From positions 246,711,818 through 246,775,817 of the forward strand of contig CM030364.1 of NCBI GenBank assembly GCA_017893485.1: a stretch of 64,000 nt of DNA. Direction: 5' to 3'. Position 1 is the first letter of the stretch, and every line of letters starts with the position of its first letter. Both the position numbers and the translations under genes were made by a program. This document shows, piece by piece, positions 23,800-36,237 of this stretch. Origin of the DNA: Hemerocallis citrina (lineage: Eukaryota > Streptophyta > Magnoliopsida > Asparagales > Asphodelaceae). The notes beneath the pieces were generated by a model that saw only the letters and a program-made list of their open reading frames with translations, did no database searches and had not been told where the DNA came from.

Positions 23800-24090
23800 C
23801 TGCAAAAATCTCAAACAGAACAATTTTAAACAAAAATAAAACTGAAAAAAATAGAATATTTCTAATAAAAATTTTGATCTTTGATTTGATTATAAAAAGA
23901 AATGTGGGATTTATGGATTGTTGCCTCGACATAGTTGGACGAAGAAATCGGATTCAAAGGGTTTTTATGAACGTGGAATGAGAAGATGATGAAGATGAGT
24001 AGTTTTTTAAAGTGGATGAGAAGATGAGGGGTTCCCCCTCATTTTTCTTTATTTACTCTAAAAAAATTATATGCGCTTAGCACGTGTTAG

Positions 24091-24149
24091 TACCTACTTT
24101 GGCTCTCCTTTCTCTATTTAAAAATTGAGAAAGGAGAAAGGGGGTAGGC
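24091..24149. repeat. Hairpin CCTAC...CTCCTTTCTC / GAGAAAGGAG...GTAGG
   Basis: A ~60-bp inverted repeat with a perfect 10-bp inner stem, an outer CCTAC/GTAGG clamp and a 12-nt AT-rich loop. It could be a MITE end or simply a stem-loop. I see no associated gene. Confidence 0.5.
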
Positions 24150-24171
24150 CTATTAGTATAAGATACAGATA

Positions 24172-24745
24172 TCTATATAATAAAACACAAAGAAAGCTAT
24201 CAAGTGGCTCTTCTTCAGTCCTCTCAAAATCAACGGCTCGGATCTAACCTCACAAAACACATTCCCCCCCCCCTCCCCCCCCCCCCCCCAAAAAAAAAAA
24301 ATTCAAACCCAAAAACTCAAATTCAAATCCCCCTCCTAAAAAAAACTCATTTATTTATTTAATTATTTCTCTTTCTCTCTCTCTCTCTCTCATTCTCTCT
24401 CTATTTACTCAGAAATTTAGATTTTCAGATTTCAGGTATGTAAATTTTAAGATTTTTTATGTTTTTTTTATTGTTCATGTTACACTGAAAATAACAAATA
24501 TATCTTTAATAGTTAAATTTCATCATTTTTCACCCTCAAAGTTTTAAGAAGTTGGATTTTATACCCTCATTTATAATTATTTTTCAACATATACTAATGG
24601 AAACATGGACTTTCATTTACAACTAATTATTGTCATACTATTCAAACTTGAGCCACATAATTGTTGTTTTACTGTTTACAATGCTTTTCATATGCTGTAT
24701 AGTTCCGAAGACGTGCCGTAGACACGTGCTCACGGGCAAATCTAG
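24172..24745 (+). mobile_element. Short non-autonomous Helitron, 574 bp
   Basis: It starts A|TCTATATAATAAAACAC at 24171/24172 and ends CTAG|T at 24745/24746. The GC-rich end 'cgtgccgtagacacgtgct' precedes 'cacgggcaaatctag', the usual 3' architecture of plant Helitrons (short hairpin then CTRR). Insertion between A and T fits the family. The inside contains poly-C/poly-A runs (24262-24300) and a (CT)n tract (24366-24400), with no gene. Confidence 0.75.
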
Positions 24746-25309
24746 TAATATAATATAATGGAATGAATACTATTAAAGTGGAAGATTTGTCTTTACATTT
24801 TACAAATGCATTTAAAAATATTATTAAAGCTCTAACATATTACACATCAAACTTTGGCTTGAAACTTTTTTTTATACATAATTGAAACATCTAATTAACA
24901 TAATACAATATGTCTTAATTGTTGTAACATAAAACTGTATGTCTATACATGCAACCATCTCACACATGGAATGAATTTTTTTAACGTTTAATTGCAAAAT
25001 CAGTGAAGCAAAATAGGCTCATCTTCAATAACTCTAAGATAATTTCTTTGAAACCAACATGAATTACATCCTAATCTAAACTTACATACAACAATTCATT
25101 CATCACCAACCAATCCACACCCATACACGAATCATCTTCAATAACTCTAAGATAAGTGCATTGAAAACAACATGAATTACTACCTAATATAAACTAACAT
25201 ACAACAATTCATCACCAATTAATTGTTGAAACCAAATTGATCACCAACTAATCACTGATATTAACTCATCAATGTCATCATTGATCACCAACTAAACCCT
25301 AAAACATCT
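24746..25309. other. AT-rich DNA without recognisable gene
   Basis: A local duplicated phrase is present ('catcttcaataactctaaga' near 25020 and again near 25131, plus 'aacatgaattac'). I see no coding or RNA feature. Confidence 0.4.
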
Positions 25310-25560
25310 ATAGCGAGTTTTCTAAAAATACCCTCGCTGTTTGAGATAGTGAGTGTAGGCTATAGCGAGTTTTCTAAAAAATCCTCGTTGTTTGAGATAG
25401 CGAGTGTAGGCTTAGGTATTTGGAGAAAAAAATTGAAGAAAAAATATCACCAAACTCGCTATCTGAGCGAGTGGGGTCATTTTAGTAAATGCTTTCAAAA
25501 GTGGATCCATTTGGTAAATATTTTTAAAAAGTGGGTCATTATGGTAAAAATTTTAAGGCA
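25310..25560. repeat. Isolated MULE terminal fragment
   Basis: It contains repeated 'tagcgagttttctaaaaa', the palindromic-type motif 'actcgctatctgagcgagt', and the run 'aaaagtggatccatttggta' followed by 'agtgggtcattatgg'. These match the right end of the deleted MULE near 31080-31180 in the same orientation. No opposite end is nearby. Confidence 0.6.
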
Positions 25561-25689
25561 ACAAAATGGATCTAGAAGAGCTCGTTGGAAAATGGAAATT
25601 TTGAGATTGGGCTGGGCTGGACCCAACTGTTGTATAGACCTGGAGTTTGGCGGGTGTTTTTTCTTTTCTTCCTTCGCTATGTTACCTAA

Positions 25690-25890
25690 ATGTGGATAAC
25701 TATTATCCAAACCGACCAATCCGAACCAATCCAATCCGAACAGACCGGTTTTTAACCGAACCAAATGGGGGTTTGGGCTGGCCTGGTTCTTGATCTTCAA
25801 TAACCAACTAGACCGGTTCGGTTGTTGGATGAGGCTTTCAAATAACCGATGAAACCGAACCGACCGTACCTCTATGCATTAGTCCATAAA
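25690..25890. repeat. Low-complexity AACCGA/CCGGTT-rich tract
   Basis: Repeated 'ccgaacc', 'accggtt' and 'aaccgacc' words. Such tracts are common in plant intergenic DNA, and no gene is visible. Confidence 0.5.
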
Positions 25891-27162
25891 AAATCTAGTT
25901 CTCATTTAATTTCTTGAATATATAAACAGTCATTTCTCATTTTCTTTGCGATACAAGCAGTCTCCTTTAATTTCTTTAATCTAAACCGAGCAGTTGTTCT
26001 ACCTATGTTTTGATTCTCCATATTTCTGTGTGTTATGTTATTGATAAATGCTTGATTTACAGTGTGTCGCGGCTTAATAGAATTATGAAGTTGATGTAAC
26101 ATTTAATAGTTACTTTAATCAAGTCAAGTAGAAATTGTTTTCTAAATCTTTTTTATTGTACGTGAAATTCAATTATCTATTGTTATTGATGTTCCTTTAA
26201 TGAAAATAAACTAAGGTTACAGAAGTATGCAGGTGAAACAACAATGTATCTCATCCATTTAAACGTCATCATCTCAAACAATTAGTGTAAAATTCATTAG
26301 CAACTTGTGCTTTTATGAATCTTCATTTTAAATTTATTTTCTAAACAATAATTAACAGGTTGTTTCTTAAGATTGATTGAAGTTGATTTTTTAAATTTCA
26401 ACGAAATTGTGACTGATATTGGAGGTGAAAAGTAGCACGCCAAACCAATCATCCAATTCAATCCAAACCGAGCTTAATCGGCTTGGATGCTTAAGATTAG
26501 ATGGTTGTTAGTCTAAAAATTACAGTTTATCTATAAATTATACTACCTCAAACTCTAGCATTATAGTATAAGCAATTATATTTTTTTCCAAAATGACCCA
26601 CTTTTTGAAAGTATTTACCAAACCGATCCACTTTCGAAACTAATTACCAAAACAACCCATTTGCTATCTCAGATAGTGAGTTTAGTGAAAACATCATCGC
26701 TATCTGAGATAGTGAGTGTATGGTGAGGTGTTTCTCCACCACTTGAGAAAACATTGAAGAAAATACCATGTTTAGACTCGCTATCTCAGATAGCGTGTGT
26801 TTGTACTACACTTGCTAGCTGATATAGCGAGTGTATGGTCTTGAAGAAAAAATATAAAATTTACACTCGCTATCTCAGATAGCGAGTACACTTGCTAACC
26901 GATATAGCGAGTGTATGGTCTTGAAGAAAAAATTACAAAATTTACACTCGCTGACTGAGATATCCAGTGTCGATTGAGGAGTTTTTTAAACACGCTGTTT
27001 CGCTCTCTCTTACTTCTCTCTTTCCATTATCCTCTTCACTTATCACACTCGCTAATGAAGATGATGTAACTATCACACTCGTTAATAATGTTAATGTTCA
27101 TGATGCCTTTAATAATGTAACTAGCGAGTGAGGATGTACCACACTCGTTAATGATACCTTCA

Positions 27163-27285
27163 ATAATATTAATGTTCATGTTACCGAGGAGATGTCACAA
27201 AATGCGAGAGTAAATCAAGTTTCACAGGAGTCGTTTGGTTCATCGAACGTAAACAAATTGTACATTGGGCAGGAGTTCCAAAGTG
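27163..27285 (+). pseudogene. Fragment of MuDR-type transposase N-terminal region
   Basis: One frame reads NVHVTEEMSQNARVNQVSQ and continues ESFGSSNVNKLYIGQEF. The corresponding segment of copy A is about 44953-45060 and of copy B about 54015-54122. Here the reading frame through ESFGSSNV is open. In copies A and B one base is missing in the same place and the frame runs into a stop. Confidence 0.8.
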
Positions 27286-27381
27286 GAGAGAGAGATAGGT
27301 GAAAAGGAGAATGGAAAGAGAAAAGTGAGAGAGATAGTGAAACAACGAGTGTTTAAAAGACTCCCTAATCGATACTTGCTA

Positions 27382-30300
27382 TGTAGCGCCCCGAATTTCC
27401 AATATGATATATCATAAATACGTGACACAATTCCCAGAATCAACCTCAATTGTAATAGTAAACATAGCCAAAACACAGAGAATTTTTTTCTCCAACTTTT
27501 ATTACATTAATTCTTTACAAAGCACAGCGGAAAACAAACACCTTGAATTACAAATAACACCTTGAATTACAAATTCTTTCTTTTAAAATTTACATAAGCC
27601 ATAACATGAATTCTATCTCAAACATCCAAATCCTAAGCTATAGGTACCTACCTGTAAAATATGAGGCTAGAGACAATCCTAACTCCCAAAACTATAGGGG
27701 TCAGCCATAACGGTATGAGTGACATAAAAATAAATGCAACATAAATAATACATAAGGAATAGAATCATAAATAGCATGTATCAACAGCAAAAAATAAAAG
27801 AATAAGAAATAACAATAAGTAAAACATGAAAACATCAAATGAAACTAGGCTAAGTGTCAAGTATAGAAAAACAGGAAACGACATGCATAAAACCAAGTCA
27901 AGAAAACACCAATGCTTTATGCTGACTCTCCAATACATGTCGGATTCTATGCATCCCACTCTACATAGGTCCGGTGCAAGCCCTTAATGTTCTCCACTTG
28001 ATAGGGTTAAATTCCCTGCTATGCAACTAATCCTACTACGATGACTACTATGAGATTTAGATATTCTGCAAGTATTAGTTCTCGCTGTTGGAATACTGGA
28101 GGCCAATCCCACCCGCGGATCATTCTGTGGCCCTTACGTCCATCGTCCCGGAAATTGGAGATTGCCTCACTCTGCAGGTCATCCTGGAACCCTCATTGCA
28201 CGAACATCCCATGGGCATCGCTCTCGTCCTCGGAATACTGGAGATCAATCTCACTCCGCAGATCACTCTGCGCCCCATACGTCCATCGTCCCAGAATATT
28301 GGAAAATATCTCACTCCTTGGATCATCCTGGAGTCCATAACTTACATTTGCACTCATTTCATCATATCACCATCTAGTGCTCGTCCTTATCTTGTTAAAC
28401 TAATTAATTAATTACGAATCTCCTAGAGTTGGTATACCCTACCGGACTTAGCTCAACTGATCAACAACAAGACCACAACTGACCAAACCACAAAATCTCA
28501 ACTGCGGGTAGTTAGGGTCTCACTCAATCTCTAAAGACTCACAACTCAACCATCATTACCAAAACTTTCAATAAAACTCACAAATCCATCACCAAAACGT
28601 TTATAATAAAGAAAACCTCTTAAATAAAAAAAATCCAAATCTATATAATGTACTAAAAAAAATCCTGAATTCAAATAAAATGTAAAATCCATTAAATAAC
28701 AGAAAACCATATTTTTAAGTCGTAGAATATCACCAAAACGTCAATTCGTTGAAAACACATATAACTTACTTAATTAAGGTCATAAGAATACATTTTAAAC
28801 TCTATTATAAATAAAATATAATTCTCTGAAAAATACTGTATTCTGTAGTAAAAACATCATCTAAAACAGTAAAGCAATAATCCAAAATATTGAGAAGATA
28901 ATCATTTAAAAGGAACGAAGAAAATTCAACAAAATAACCAAAACAGCAATTGACGGTCGACCGCACAAGAAGGGCATTCGGCTGTCAATTGGGGATTTCC
29001 AAAATAAGAGCATGCGACCGTGACCTGCCATATACCTAGGTTGGTTTTTTTTTGTTGCATGTTTTGACCTGATACTCGGTTAAATCCTTGTAAAATCAAA
29101 ATTAAATTTCCTAAGATGATTAAACATATCTTGTATAACATATAGGAGTTATTAAAACACATCAAAACATATCAAGATCTCAAAATAGAAAATTTTCATA
29201 AAAATCTTTCAAAACAGTCAATATGAATGTGATTGTGTATATGTGTGTACTTTGCTTCAGCCAAAGCCTCAAAATCTCATCAATAAGGAGTAGTGTAATG
29301 TTCAAAACCATCTCAGTACCAAAACAATTGAAATCCAATCAAAATTCCATCAAAATTCACAAAATCTCAAAAAACAGTTTACAAGAATGTGACTGGGTAT
29401 ATATATGTATATGTGTATCATTTAAACATTGTCAATCCAAGGTATATATGTAGTATAAAGTTTAGAACCATCTCAGTACTAAAACAATTCAAATCCAATC
29501 GAAAACTTCACAAAAGTTCACAAAACTCAAATTCGGCTACATAGCATCAGACCTGAAAAGAGTAACTCCTCCTTACTTCGAAATCCAATCTTTTTGATTC
29601 AATAACCCTTTCATAACTTGTTATACACAAACCCTACTGATCCCAATAGTTTACTCATGAATATATACAATTATAACATGCAAACAATTAAGTTTTACTT
29701 TATCAAAGCCTCAAACAGATCATATGCATAGTATACACAGTAAGATTAGGTTTTGTTCATCTTTTATGCAATAATCAGCACACCACTCATCTTATGCAAG
29801 CAAAACAGCAAGTATATGATAGAAAATATCATACATACCCATGATTTCTATTAGGTTCTTTAGCAATCACAAATTATCTATTAGGGTTTTAATTCATTAA
29901 TAGTATAGTTTCATGAAAAGATTCACTTTTTAATTCATCTCAAAATTCATTATATTTTAATGCCATCAACTAACATGCTTTCTAATAGATAAATCATCAC
30001 ATACAACATGCTTAGAACAATAAGAAAATAAACATATGTCACTCACCTTATTGAAGAATCAATCGATAATAATAAAGACAATAAGAAAATCCCTCTTTTC
30101 ATAAGAAAACCAAGATCCCCGCTTTAAAACTCCAAGAAAATAATAATAAAGAAATCATGTGTGTTGTGCAGCAAAGAGATGGCTGCACCTCACCCTATAT
30201 AGTCCGGGATTTGGGTATCTAGGGTTTTGTAAATGGATTTGCAAAATACATCTTTTAAATATACCTTTACATATATAGATCTTTATACTTGGAAGTTAAA

Positions 30301-30826
30301 TAAAACCATATCAATTGAGATTTAAAAACAAAAACACCCACTCTACAATCAGCCGGCACTTTTTTGAAAACCCAGAAAAACGAAGTTGCACTTTTGCCCC
30401 TCTAAGTGGCAATTTTGCAAAAAGACCATTCTTTATCAAAACTTGCAAAATAAATCAAATTTATTAAAACAAAACGTAAACTCTTTACCTCTGAGTTGAC
30501 TAGGCATCATTCCCAGCCCAAAAATTCGAAAATCTGGAGTTTTCACTCCAAGTGGCAATTTTGCACAAAAATCCATCTTTTTATAATATTTGCAAATAGG
30601 TCAAATAATTATCAGAAAAATCCAAAAAATTCACAAATAATATCTAATAATAAATAATGAGTTTGCCCAAAACAAATTTTGACTTTTAACTTCCGAAGAA
30701 AATATTTGCACGTGTTTTGTACATGTAAAAAGGTAGATTTCAGAAAAATATTTATTAAATCACCAAAAATCATATTAATTCATTTATTAATCTTAAAAGC
30801 ATAATTTAAAAATCTGGGATATTACA
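27382..30826 (-). mobile_element. Solo LTR, 3.4 kb, TSD TGCTA
   Basis: TGCTA at 27377-27381 is repeated at 30827-30831. The segment begins TGTAGCGCCCCG and ends GGGATATTACA. By comparison with the complete element at 54984-64000 the sense strand is minus, beginning TGTAATATCCCAG. A TATA-like box (CTATATAG) lies at 30195-30202. A subrepeat with 'atactggagatcaatctcac' type phrases at about 28090-28335 resembles a duplicated block in the other LTRs. It carries no internal domains, so it is a solo LTR. It sits in the deleted MULE. Confidence 0.9.
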
Positions 30827-31700
30827 TGCTATCTCAGTTAGCAAGTGTGGTACAAACACACTCGTTTTCTGAGATAGCTTACCACACTCGTTATCTGAGA
30901 TAACGAACATAAACTTGGTATTTTTTCTTCAAGACCATACACTCGTTATCTCAGTTAGCGAGTGTAGTATAAACACACACACTATCTAAGATAGCGAGCT
31001 TAAACTTGATATTTTCTTCAAATTTTTTTTAGGTGGTGGAGAAACACCTCACCATACACTCGCTATCTCATATAGCGATGATATTTCAGATAGCGAGTTG
31101 GGTCGTTTTAATAATTAGTTTTGAAAGTGGATCAGTTTGGTAAATACTTTCAAATAGTGAGTCATTTTGGAAAACATTCTAAAGATTATAGATTTTAGGG
31201 GGGCATGCTTTGGTGCACTTGTGGCTAGTAATGTAATCGAGATATTGCCAATAAGATACTTGCTAACTTATGTATTTCAGCCAGTAGGTGCATGAATTAA
31301 TGTACTCGGTCTGTAACTTGCTTACGATTCTCCAAACTTTATTCTAAGCTTTCCATTGTCACCCATCTCTAATCTCTAATCTTTAATTTTTAATAATCTA
31401 TTTCTATTATAAAAGCCACAATAAAATCTGTCCAGAGCATATCTCAGCCATTTATTTCGACAACTCAATCTCAACCATTCATTTAAATATTATCTGAGCC
31501 GTAGATCTGACATGATTAATTGTCATCCTTTTAATCTCAGCCGTTAATTCATCTTAGAATGTGATAATGATAAATAAAACATTGTTGCCGTATCCCACAG
31601 AGAATCCCGATTGAAACCCTAAATCAAATCGAAATTAAAACCCCTAAATCCCCAAATCAGTCTCGTTCTTAATCGAAACCCTAAATCTTCGATCTTCAAA

Positions 31701-32580
31701 ATGATTGCCTCCTTCTCCTCTCTCAAAACCCCGATGCCTCCCTCCGTGATCGACATTTCCTCTCGAATCCTAGCTATCTGTTATCGTCGCCGCCTCTTCA
31801 ACGCCGGCATCGGAACCACCGTTGATGTCGTCGTCTCCTCTGCCTACGAAGTTGAATTGAAAATCAATCATGAAACAATTTGAACCCAATTCACAACCTG
31901 ATCCAGTACTACAAGAAGAAGGAGAAGATGACGATGAAGAAAATTTCTGGTGCTTTTTATGGATGAATTCATTCACACTTATCGTTCAATTGATGCCTCA
32001 ACCTGAAGTTCATAATAGCAGGATCACAAAATGAAGGTAGAAAATAATTTATGTTTCCTTCTACCTTCTAGATAAAGTTGACAACTTTGTTTCTATGCTC
32101 AAATTCCCATGCTTAATCTATTCTTATATATGTTTTAATTGCTAGATGTTCTGAAACTATAATAATGATTATGTGAGTAAAGGAACTTTGTATGATTTCC
32201 CCCCCAAATTTGTGATGCGAAGTCGTTGAGAATGATGCATCAATTGCTATCCGCATTTGCAAAAGAATTGAGAAGTTAGATGATCTGGTTGGCCCTGGTA
32301 AATTTCTATAGTTTTCTTTTAATAAATTTCTATTATGTTACATGTAAAGAAGTTGATTTTTTTTATCTTATCAGTGTAACAACAGTGAGGAAGAGATTGT
32401 CTACTTCAAAATCAAGAAAGCCATGAAAAAGGTGAAATATTTTTATTGAATTTGATGGGTTTTTAAGATATGAAGATGATCGATCAATAAATTGATTTTG
32501 TATGTTTCGATTCTTTGTAGGCTTTGAAGGTGGCAAAGAAGATGAAATCACAGGATGGACGATTCGAATCCCTTTGGTGA
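31701..32580 (+). pseudogene. Exon-like pieces of an unrecognised gene in the Helitron
   Basis: An open frame at 31701-31880 starts MIASFSSLKTPMPPSVID after a leader containing repeated 'aaaccctaaatc'. Further exon-like pieces read EVVENDASIAIRICKRIEKL near 32219-32278 (ends with a GT) and NNSEEEIVYFKIKKAMKK near 32378-32431, then KALKVAKKMKSQDGRFESLW near 32521-32580. I cannot assign a family. They are probably the first captured gene fragment. Confidence 0.35.
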
Positions 32581-33149
32581 CCCCATTTTGGGGGGAAAAA
32601 GTGAGTCTTTTATGAACCATTATTCAATTGTATTGAAACCCATTTGTCGAAACTTTAAGAGAATGCTTAAGAGTACAGTAAACTACGCATTTCTAGCTTT
32701 TGATTTTGTAGCTTACTATGCTTAGGCACGTGTGATGAATGCATCATCATGTCATGGTAGTATAATTTAGTTTTTAGGAAGTTTGTTTGTGTTTCTCTTA
32801 GGTTTTCAACACTGGAATTTAAATGGTTACGTTAGATATTAAACAAGGTGGACCCACTCATTGAAATTTTAGTTTCTAATCGTCAAAGAAGTACTTGTCA
32901 AGAACCGGTTGTGATTTAAGAGTTGGCTTTGCACTTGTGAGTTGTGATGGAGGTTGGCTTCAAACGGATTGTGGTTATAAAAGTAGCCAAGGAGTACTTC
33001 GTTATTTTTGTTTTGTTTGTGTGTGAGTGCATGTAAGTGGAAAGGTGGATAAGGGTAACAAGTTTTTATAAAGCTTTTACAATGTTGTTATTTCTCCGTT
33101 TGCATTGCGTTTATAGACTTACCCTTTAAAAGAAATGATATAATAGATT

Positions 33150-33420
33150 CATTTGGTGGAAGAAGATAGATCGTGATGTTACTATGGGTCGACCATTAGG
33201 CATACCAGTCAAATCAGAAATGAAAAAGTATAAGAAGGTTGTATGTAAATGGAAATAGCTTCATTACGTATATTATATTTACACTATAAAAAATATGTTA
33301 TATACTAGGTTTTCCAACATAGTGAAGATTGAAAAAATGGAAAGAGAAGAGAAAAAAGAGCTATTGAAAAGGCACAACATGAGGAGGAAATGATTATTCT
33401 GCATCTGTACATATAACATA
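33150..33420 (+). pseudogene. Cactin fragment, first of two duplicated copies
   Basis: Reads KKIDRDVTMGRPLGIPVKSE near 33165-33224, then after intron-like DNA an Ala-Ile-Glu-Lys-rich piece ending KAQHEEEM near 33361-33393. This matches the conserved mid-region of plant Cactin, a spliceosome-associated protein, where a KKIERDV-type motif is followed by an Arg/Lys/Glu coiled segment and EKAQHEEEMA. It is a duplicate of 34256-34505. The direct repeat spans roughly 32885-33420 and 34010-34510, offset ~1.11 kb. Confidence 0.65.
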
Positions 33421-34255
33421 TCAAGACATTGTGGGCAGCTTGTCCATGTTTCCTTTTGCTGATTTCCTCAAAAGTTACACCCATTCCTATCACTGCATAT
33501 TAGTTTTCAATATTAGTTATGATGAACTTACAAAAGCAACAAATAACATTTATAAACTTATATTGAGGTCGATAATCTAGGCATTTTGCATGATACAAAG
33601 ATGAAAACATAATCACATGATAATATGATAATATGATTGTCGACCAAAGGAAGGAGAAAGCAATTGATGCAAAGTCGTTGAGAAAAATAAAGGTTGATGT
33701 TAGAATTTGTAAAATAGAACTATCCACAAAGATGTGCAGATGAAAGCTTAACAATATAACTGAAAATACAATACTAAGATAAGTAAGATCCAGAATTGGA
33801 TGGACACCATGTCTATTTAGAACCTGAGTTCTGACTCGCTTTAACTTGTTGGAACCTGAGTTCTGACTCGCTTTAACTTTAACTACAGAAACGAAGAATC
33901 TCATATTAAACCACAACAAGTTAAAGCGAGTCACATTTCATCTTGCTTATTTGTTTTGAGAGTAGATATGTACACATGCACTATCCAAAACATGAGTTCC
34001 ATTTAGATATTTAAGGGTTGTGATTTAAGAGTTTGCTTTGCACTTGCGAGTTGTGATGGAGGTTGGCTTCAAACGGATTGTGGTTATAATAGTAGCGAAG
34101 GAGTACTTTGTTATTTTTGTTTTGTTTGTGTGTGAGTGCATGTAAGTGGAAAGGTGGATAAGGGTAACAAGTTTTTCTAAAGCTTTTACAATGTTGTTAT
34201 TTCTCCATTTGCATTGCGTTTATAGACTTACCCTTTAAAAGAAATGATATAATAG

Positions 34256-34905
34256 ATTCATTTGGTGGAAGAAGATAGATCGTGATGTTACTATGGGTCG
34301 ATCATTAGGCATATCAGTCAAATCAGAAATGAAAAAGCATAAGAAGAAGGTGGTATGTAACTGGAAATAGCTTCATTACGTATATTATATTTATACTATA
34401 AAAAGTGTGTTATATACTATGTTTTCCAACATAGTGGAGATTGAAAAAATGGAAAATATAAGCGAAGAAAGAGTTATTGAAAAGGCACAACATGAGGAGG
34501 AAATGGTTGGTTTAGAATTTTCAGCATTTCTTGCTTTTAATTTGTTTAAGCTTACTCGAACTGGACTGACAACTTACGTGTTTTTCTTTAGTAGATTTTG
34601 CTCAATAGAGGACGTGCTAGGGCTGAATTTCAAGATTACGAAAAGAGGGAAGAAGAGGTATCAAATCGATATTTTGTTTCTTATCAGTTTTTCTTTCTTG
34701 CGTACTCTTGTGTCCTATTGCATGAATCTCCATTTTCTCTGTTTTGAAATTTTGCTTTCCTTTTGGGGCAGTTTCATTTTCATCACAACAAAGTCGGATC
34801 TCATATTAGATTGCGTGAGGGATACATTTGACCTATATATGTACCTTATAAGAGACTTAACGATTCCAATTGTGAGATAGGTGAACCGTACACTGTGTTT
34901 GAGTT
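34256..34905 (+). pseudogene. Cactin fragment, second copy with two further exons
   Basis: Exon-like pieces in order: KKIDRDVTMGRSLGISVKSE (near 34270), EERVIEKAQHEEEM (ends ~34504), RARAEFQDYEKREEE (34611-34657, followed by GT), and FHFHHNKVGSHIRLREGY (34772-34827). A degraded PIDVL...NEPYMVF-type segment follows to ~34905. The order and the RARAEFQD and IRLREG motifs are those of plant Cactin (Cactin_mid region). Stops interrupt the last piece (TGA ~34828). It covers only the middle of the protein, and nothing of the C-terminal Cactin domain is present. It lies inside the Helitron and is non-functional. Confidence 0.75.
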
Positions 34906-36237
34906 AAGAACCTTTTATTTACTTGTATGAGTTTATAACAAGAGTTATCAATTGCATTTTACCTTTGTATTGTCATAAACTTTTTAAATTAAACTTTCAG
35001 TATTCACTTTCACAATCTTGAATGTTTATTCATGCATCTATACATGCTCCACTGTCGTGAAAGAACTTAAGAATGGGAACTTAGTTATGAATTATAAGTT
35101 CTTATGATGGAAAAGGATATTACCAAATTCTAGATATTTTATGCTTTTCTTCTGTTATATAAAGAAGAGTGCATGTATGTGATGATACTCATATTAAGTG
35201 TATCTGAATATGTTGAGTTAACTTGTAAGCCCTTGTATGTATTAGGGCATGCTAGATTCATGACACATGTTTTGCAGGTTGGTAAATGATGAAAATCGTT
35301 CCTACGGAATTGAGATGGCCCTATGAGATTCATAATTAATGAGGATCTTTTGGGTATTGATAATACTTATTAAATGGTTTAGGAAATTAAATGGGGGATA
35401 TGATTCATTTTAAGGGGGGATTCTTGGATCTTGATAGATAATCATGATTTACTAACAATGGCTTGTCTGCCTGAGCCACAATTGGATTTATAATAGTAGT
35501 GCAGTGCAACTGATTGTCCATCGGTTGACTATAGTCGTGTAGAGTTTTTACTACATTAATCTGCATTCAATTTCAAATATTATTTTTCCTATTTTGCATC
35601 ATCTTTTAACAAATTGAATGTATGACTTTACAATGTATGTAAGATACAAAAAACAATAAGGGTGTGTTTGGTTCCCTGTTGTAGGTACATGTGAGGACAT
35701 AAGATCACATGTCATGCTTGCACAAATCATTGCCATACAAACTTCTTGATTTAAATACCATTTCCCTCCAAACTTTATAAAATCATTTAAAGAAAACGCT
35801 TATTTGTCCATGGCCTTGGTTAGGTACATGTGATGAATAACCAGTGAAGGAGTATATGTTTTCTTTCTTTTCTTAATTTTTCTTTTCTTTTTCTTTTTAA
35901 AATTAATCATGAGCATAAGCAGCATAGAGGGAAAGAACAAGCTCCATTTCTATGTGCAGGTTGGCTTGACACATCAAACCTTATTTGGCTTATGTAGTAA
36001 AGATGGGAACATTAAGAGAATATTAAATATGCAAGTGTATGGTCCACAGTTCAAAATGTGTAAGGTTCGAACATTTTTTTAGTTGGCTTCACTTTTAGAG
36101 ATGTTCGGTACTCGCACGAATCTGGAATATAAATAATTAGAAAAAAAGAATTTGGGCTACAATCGTAAAGAATTTGGTTAAATTTAATAATTAGCTTAGT
36201 TAAATTAATTGTGTTTTACCTGTTGAACAAATGCAGG

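Larger units (their letters stand above)
22974..23905. repeat. ~610-bp tandem duplication, second part of copy 1 plus copy 2
   Basis: Copy 1 is 18694-18996 plus 22974-23288, split by the solo LTR. Copy 2 is 23289-23905. Shared phrases include 'attaaaccataaaacacac', 'gccacaattcttgaaattta' and 'atcatgtgcttcaatcat'. Copy 1 has a poly-C run at 22999-23014 where copy 2 has only 'ttcccccaatt'. Confidence 0.85.
26580..31190. mobile_element. Internally deleted MuDR-type MULE, split by a solo LTR
   Basis: The left part (26580-27045) and right part (27290-27381 plus 30832-31190) are inverted copies. The outer ends read 'ccaaaatgacccactttttg' and its complement near 31150-31175. Repeated palindromes CACTCGCTATCTGAG...GATAGCGAGTG fill the subterminal parts. 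The core keeps a transposase fragment (27163-27285). Without the LTR the element is only about 1.15 kb. It is the non-autonomous relative of the MULE copies at 43.5 and 52.6 kb. Confidence 0.75.

Noticed and set aside
28041..28411. Overlapping ORFs near 28.1-28.4 kb
   Set aside because: They arise from a GC-richer subrepeat in the solo LTR and differ in frame from unit to unit.
26580..31190. 9-bp target site duplication of the deleted MULE
   Set aside because: I compared the flanks outside 'ccaaaatgaccc' and its partner and found no convincing 9-bp match.
33500..33934. 144-codon minus-strand ORF in the Helitron
   Set aside because: Hydrophobic, low-complexity translation of AT-rich DNA opposite to the captured fragments; not recognisable.
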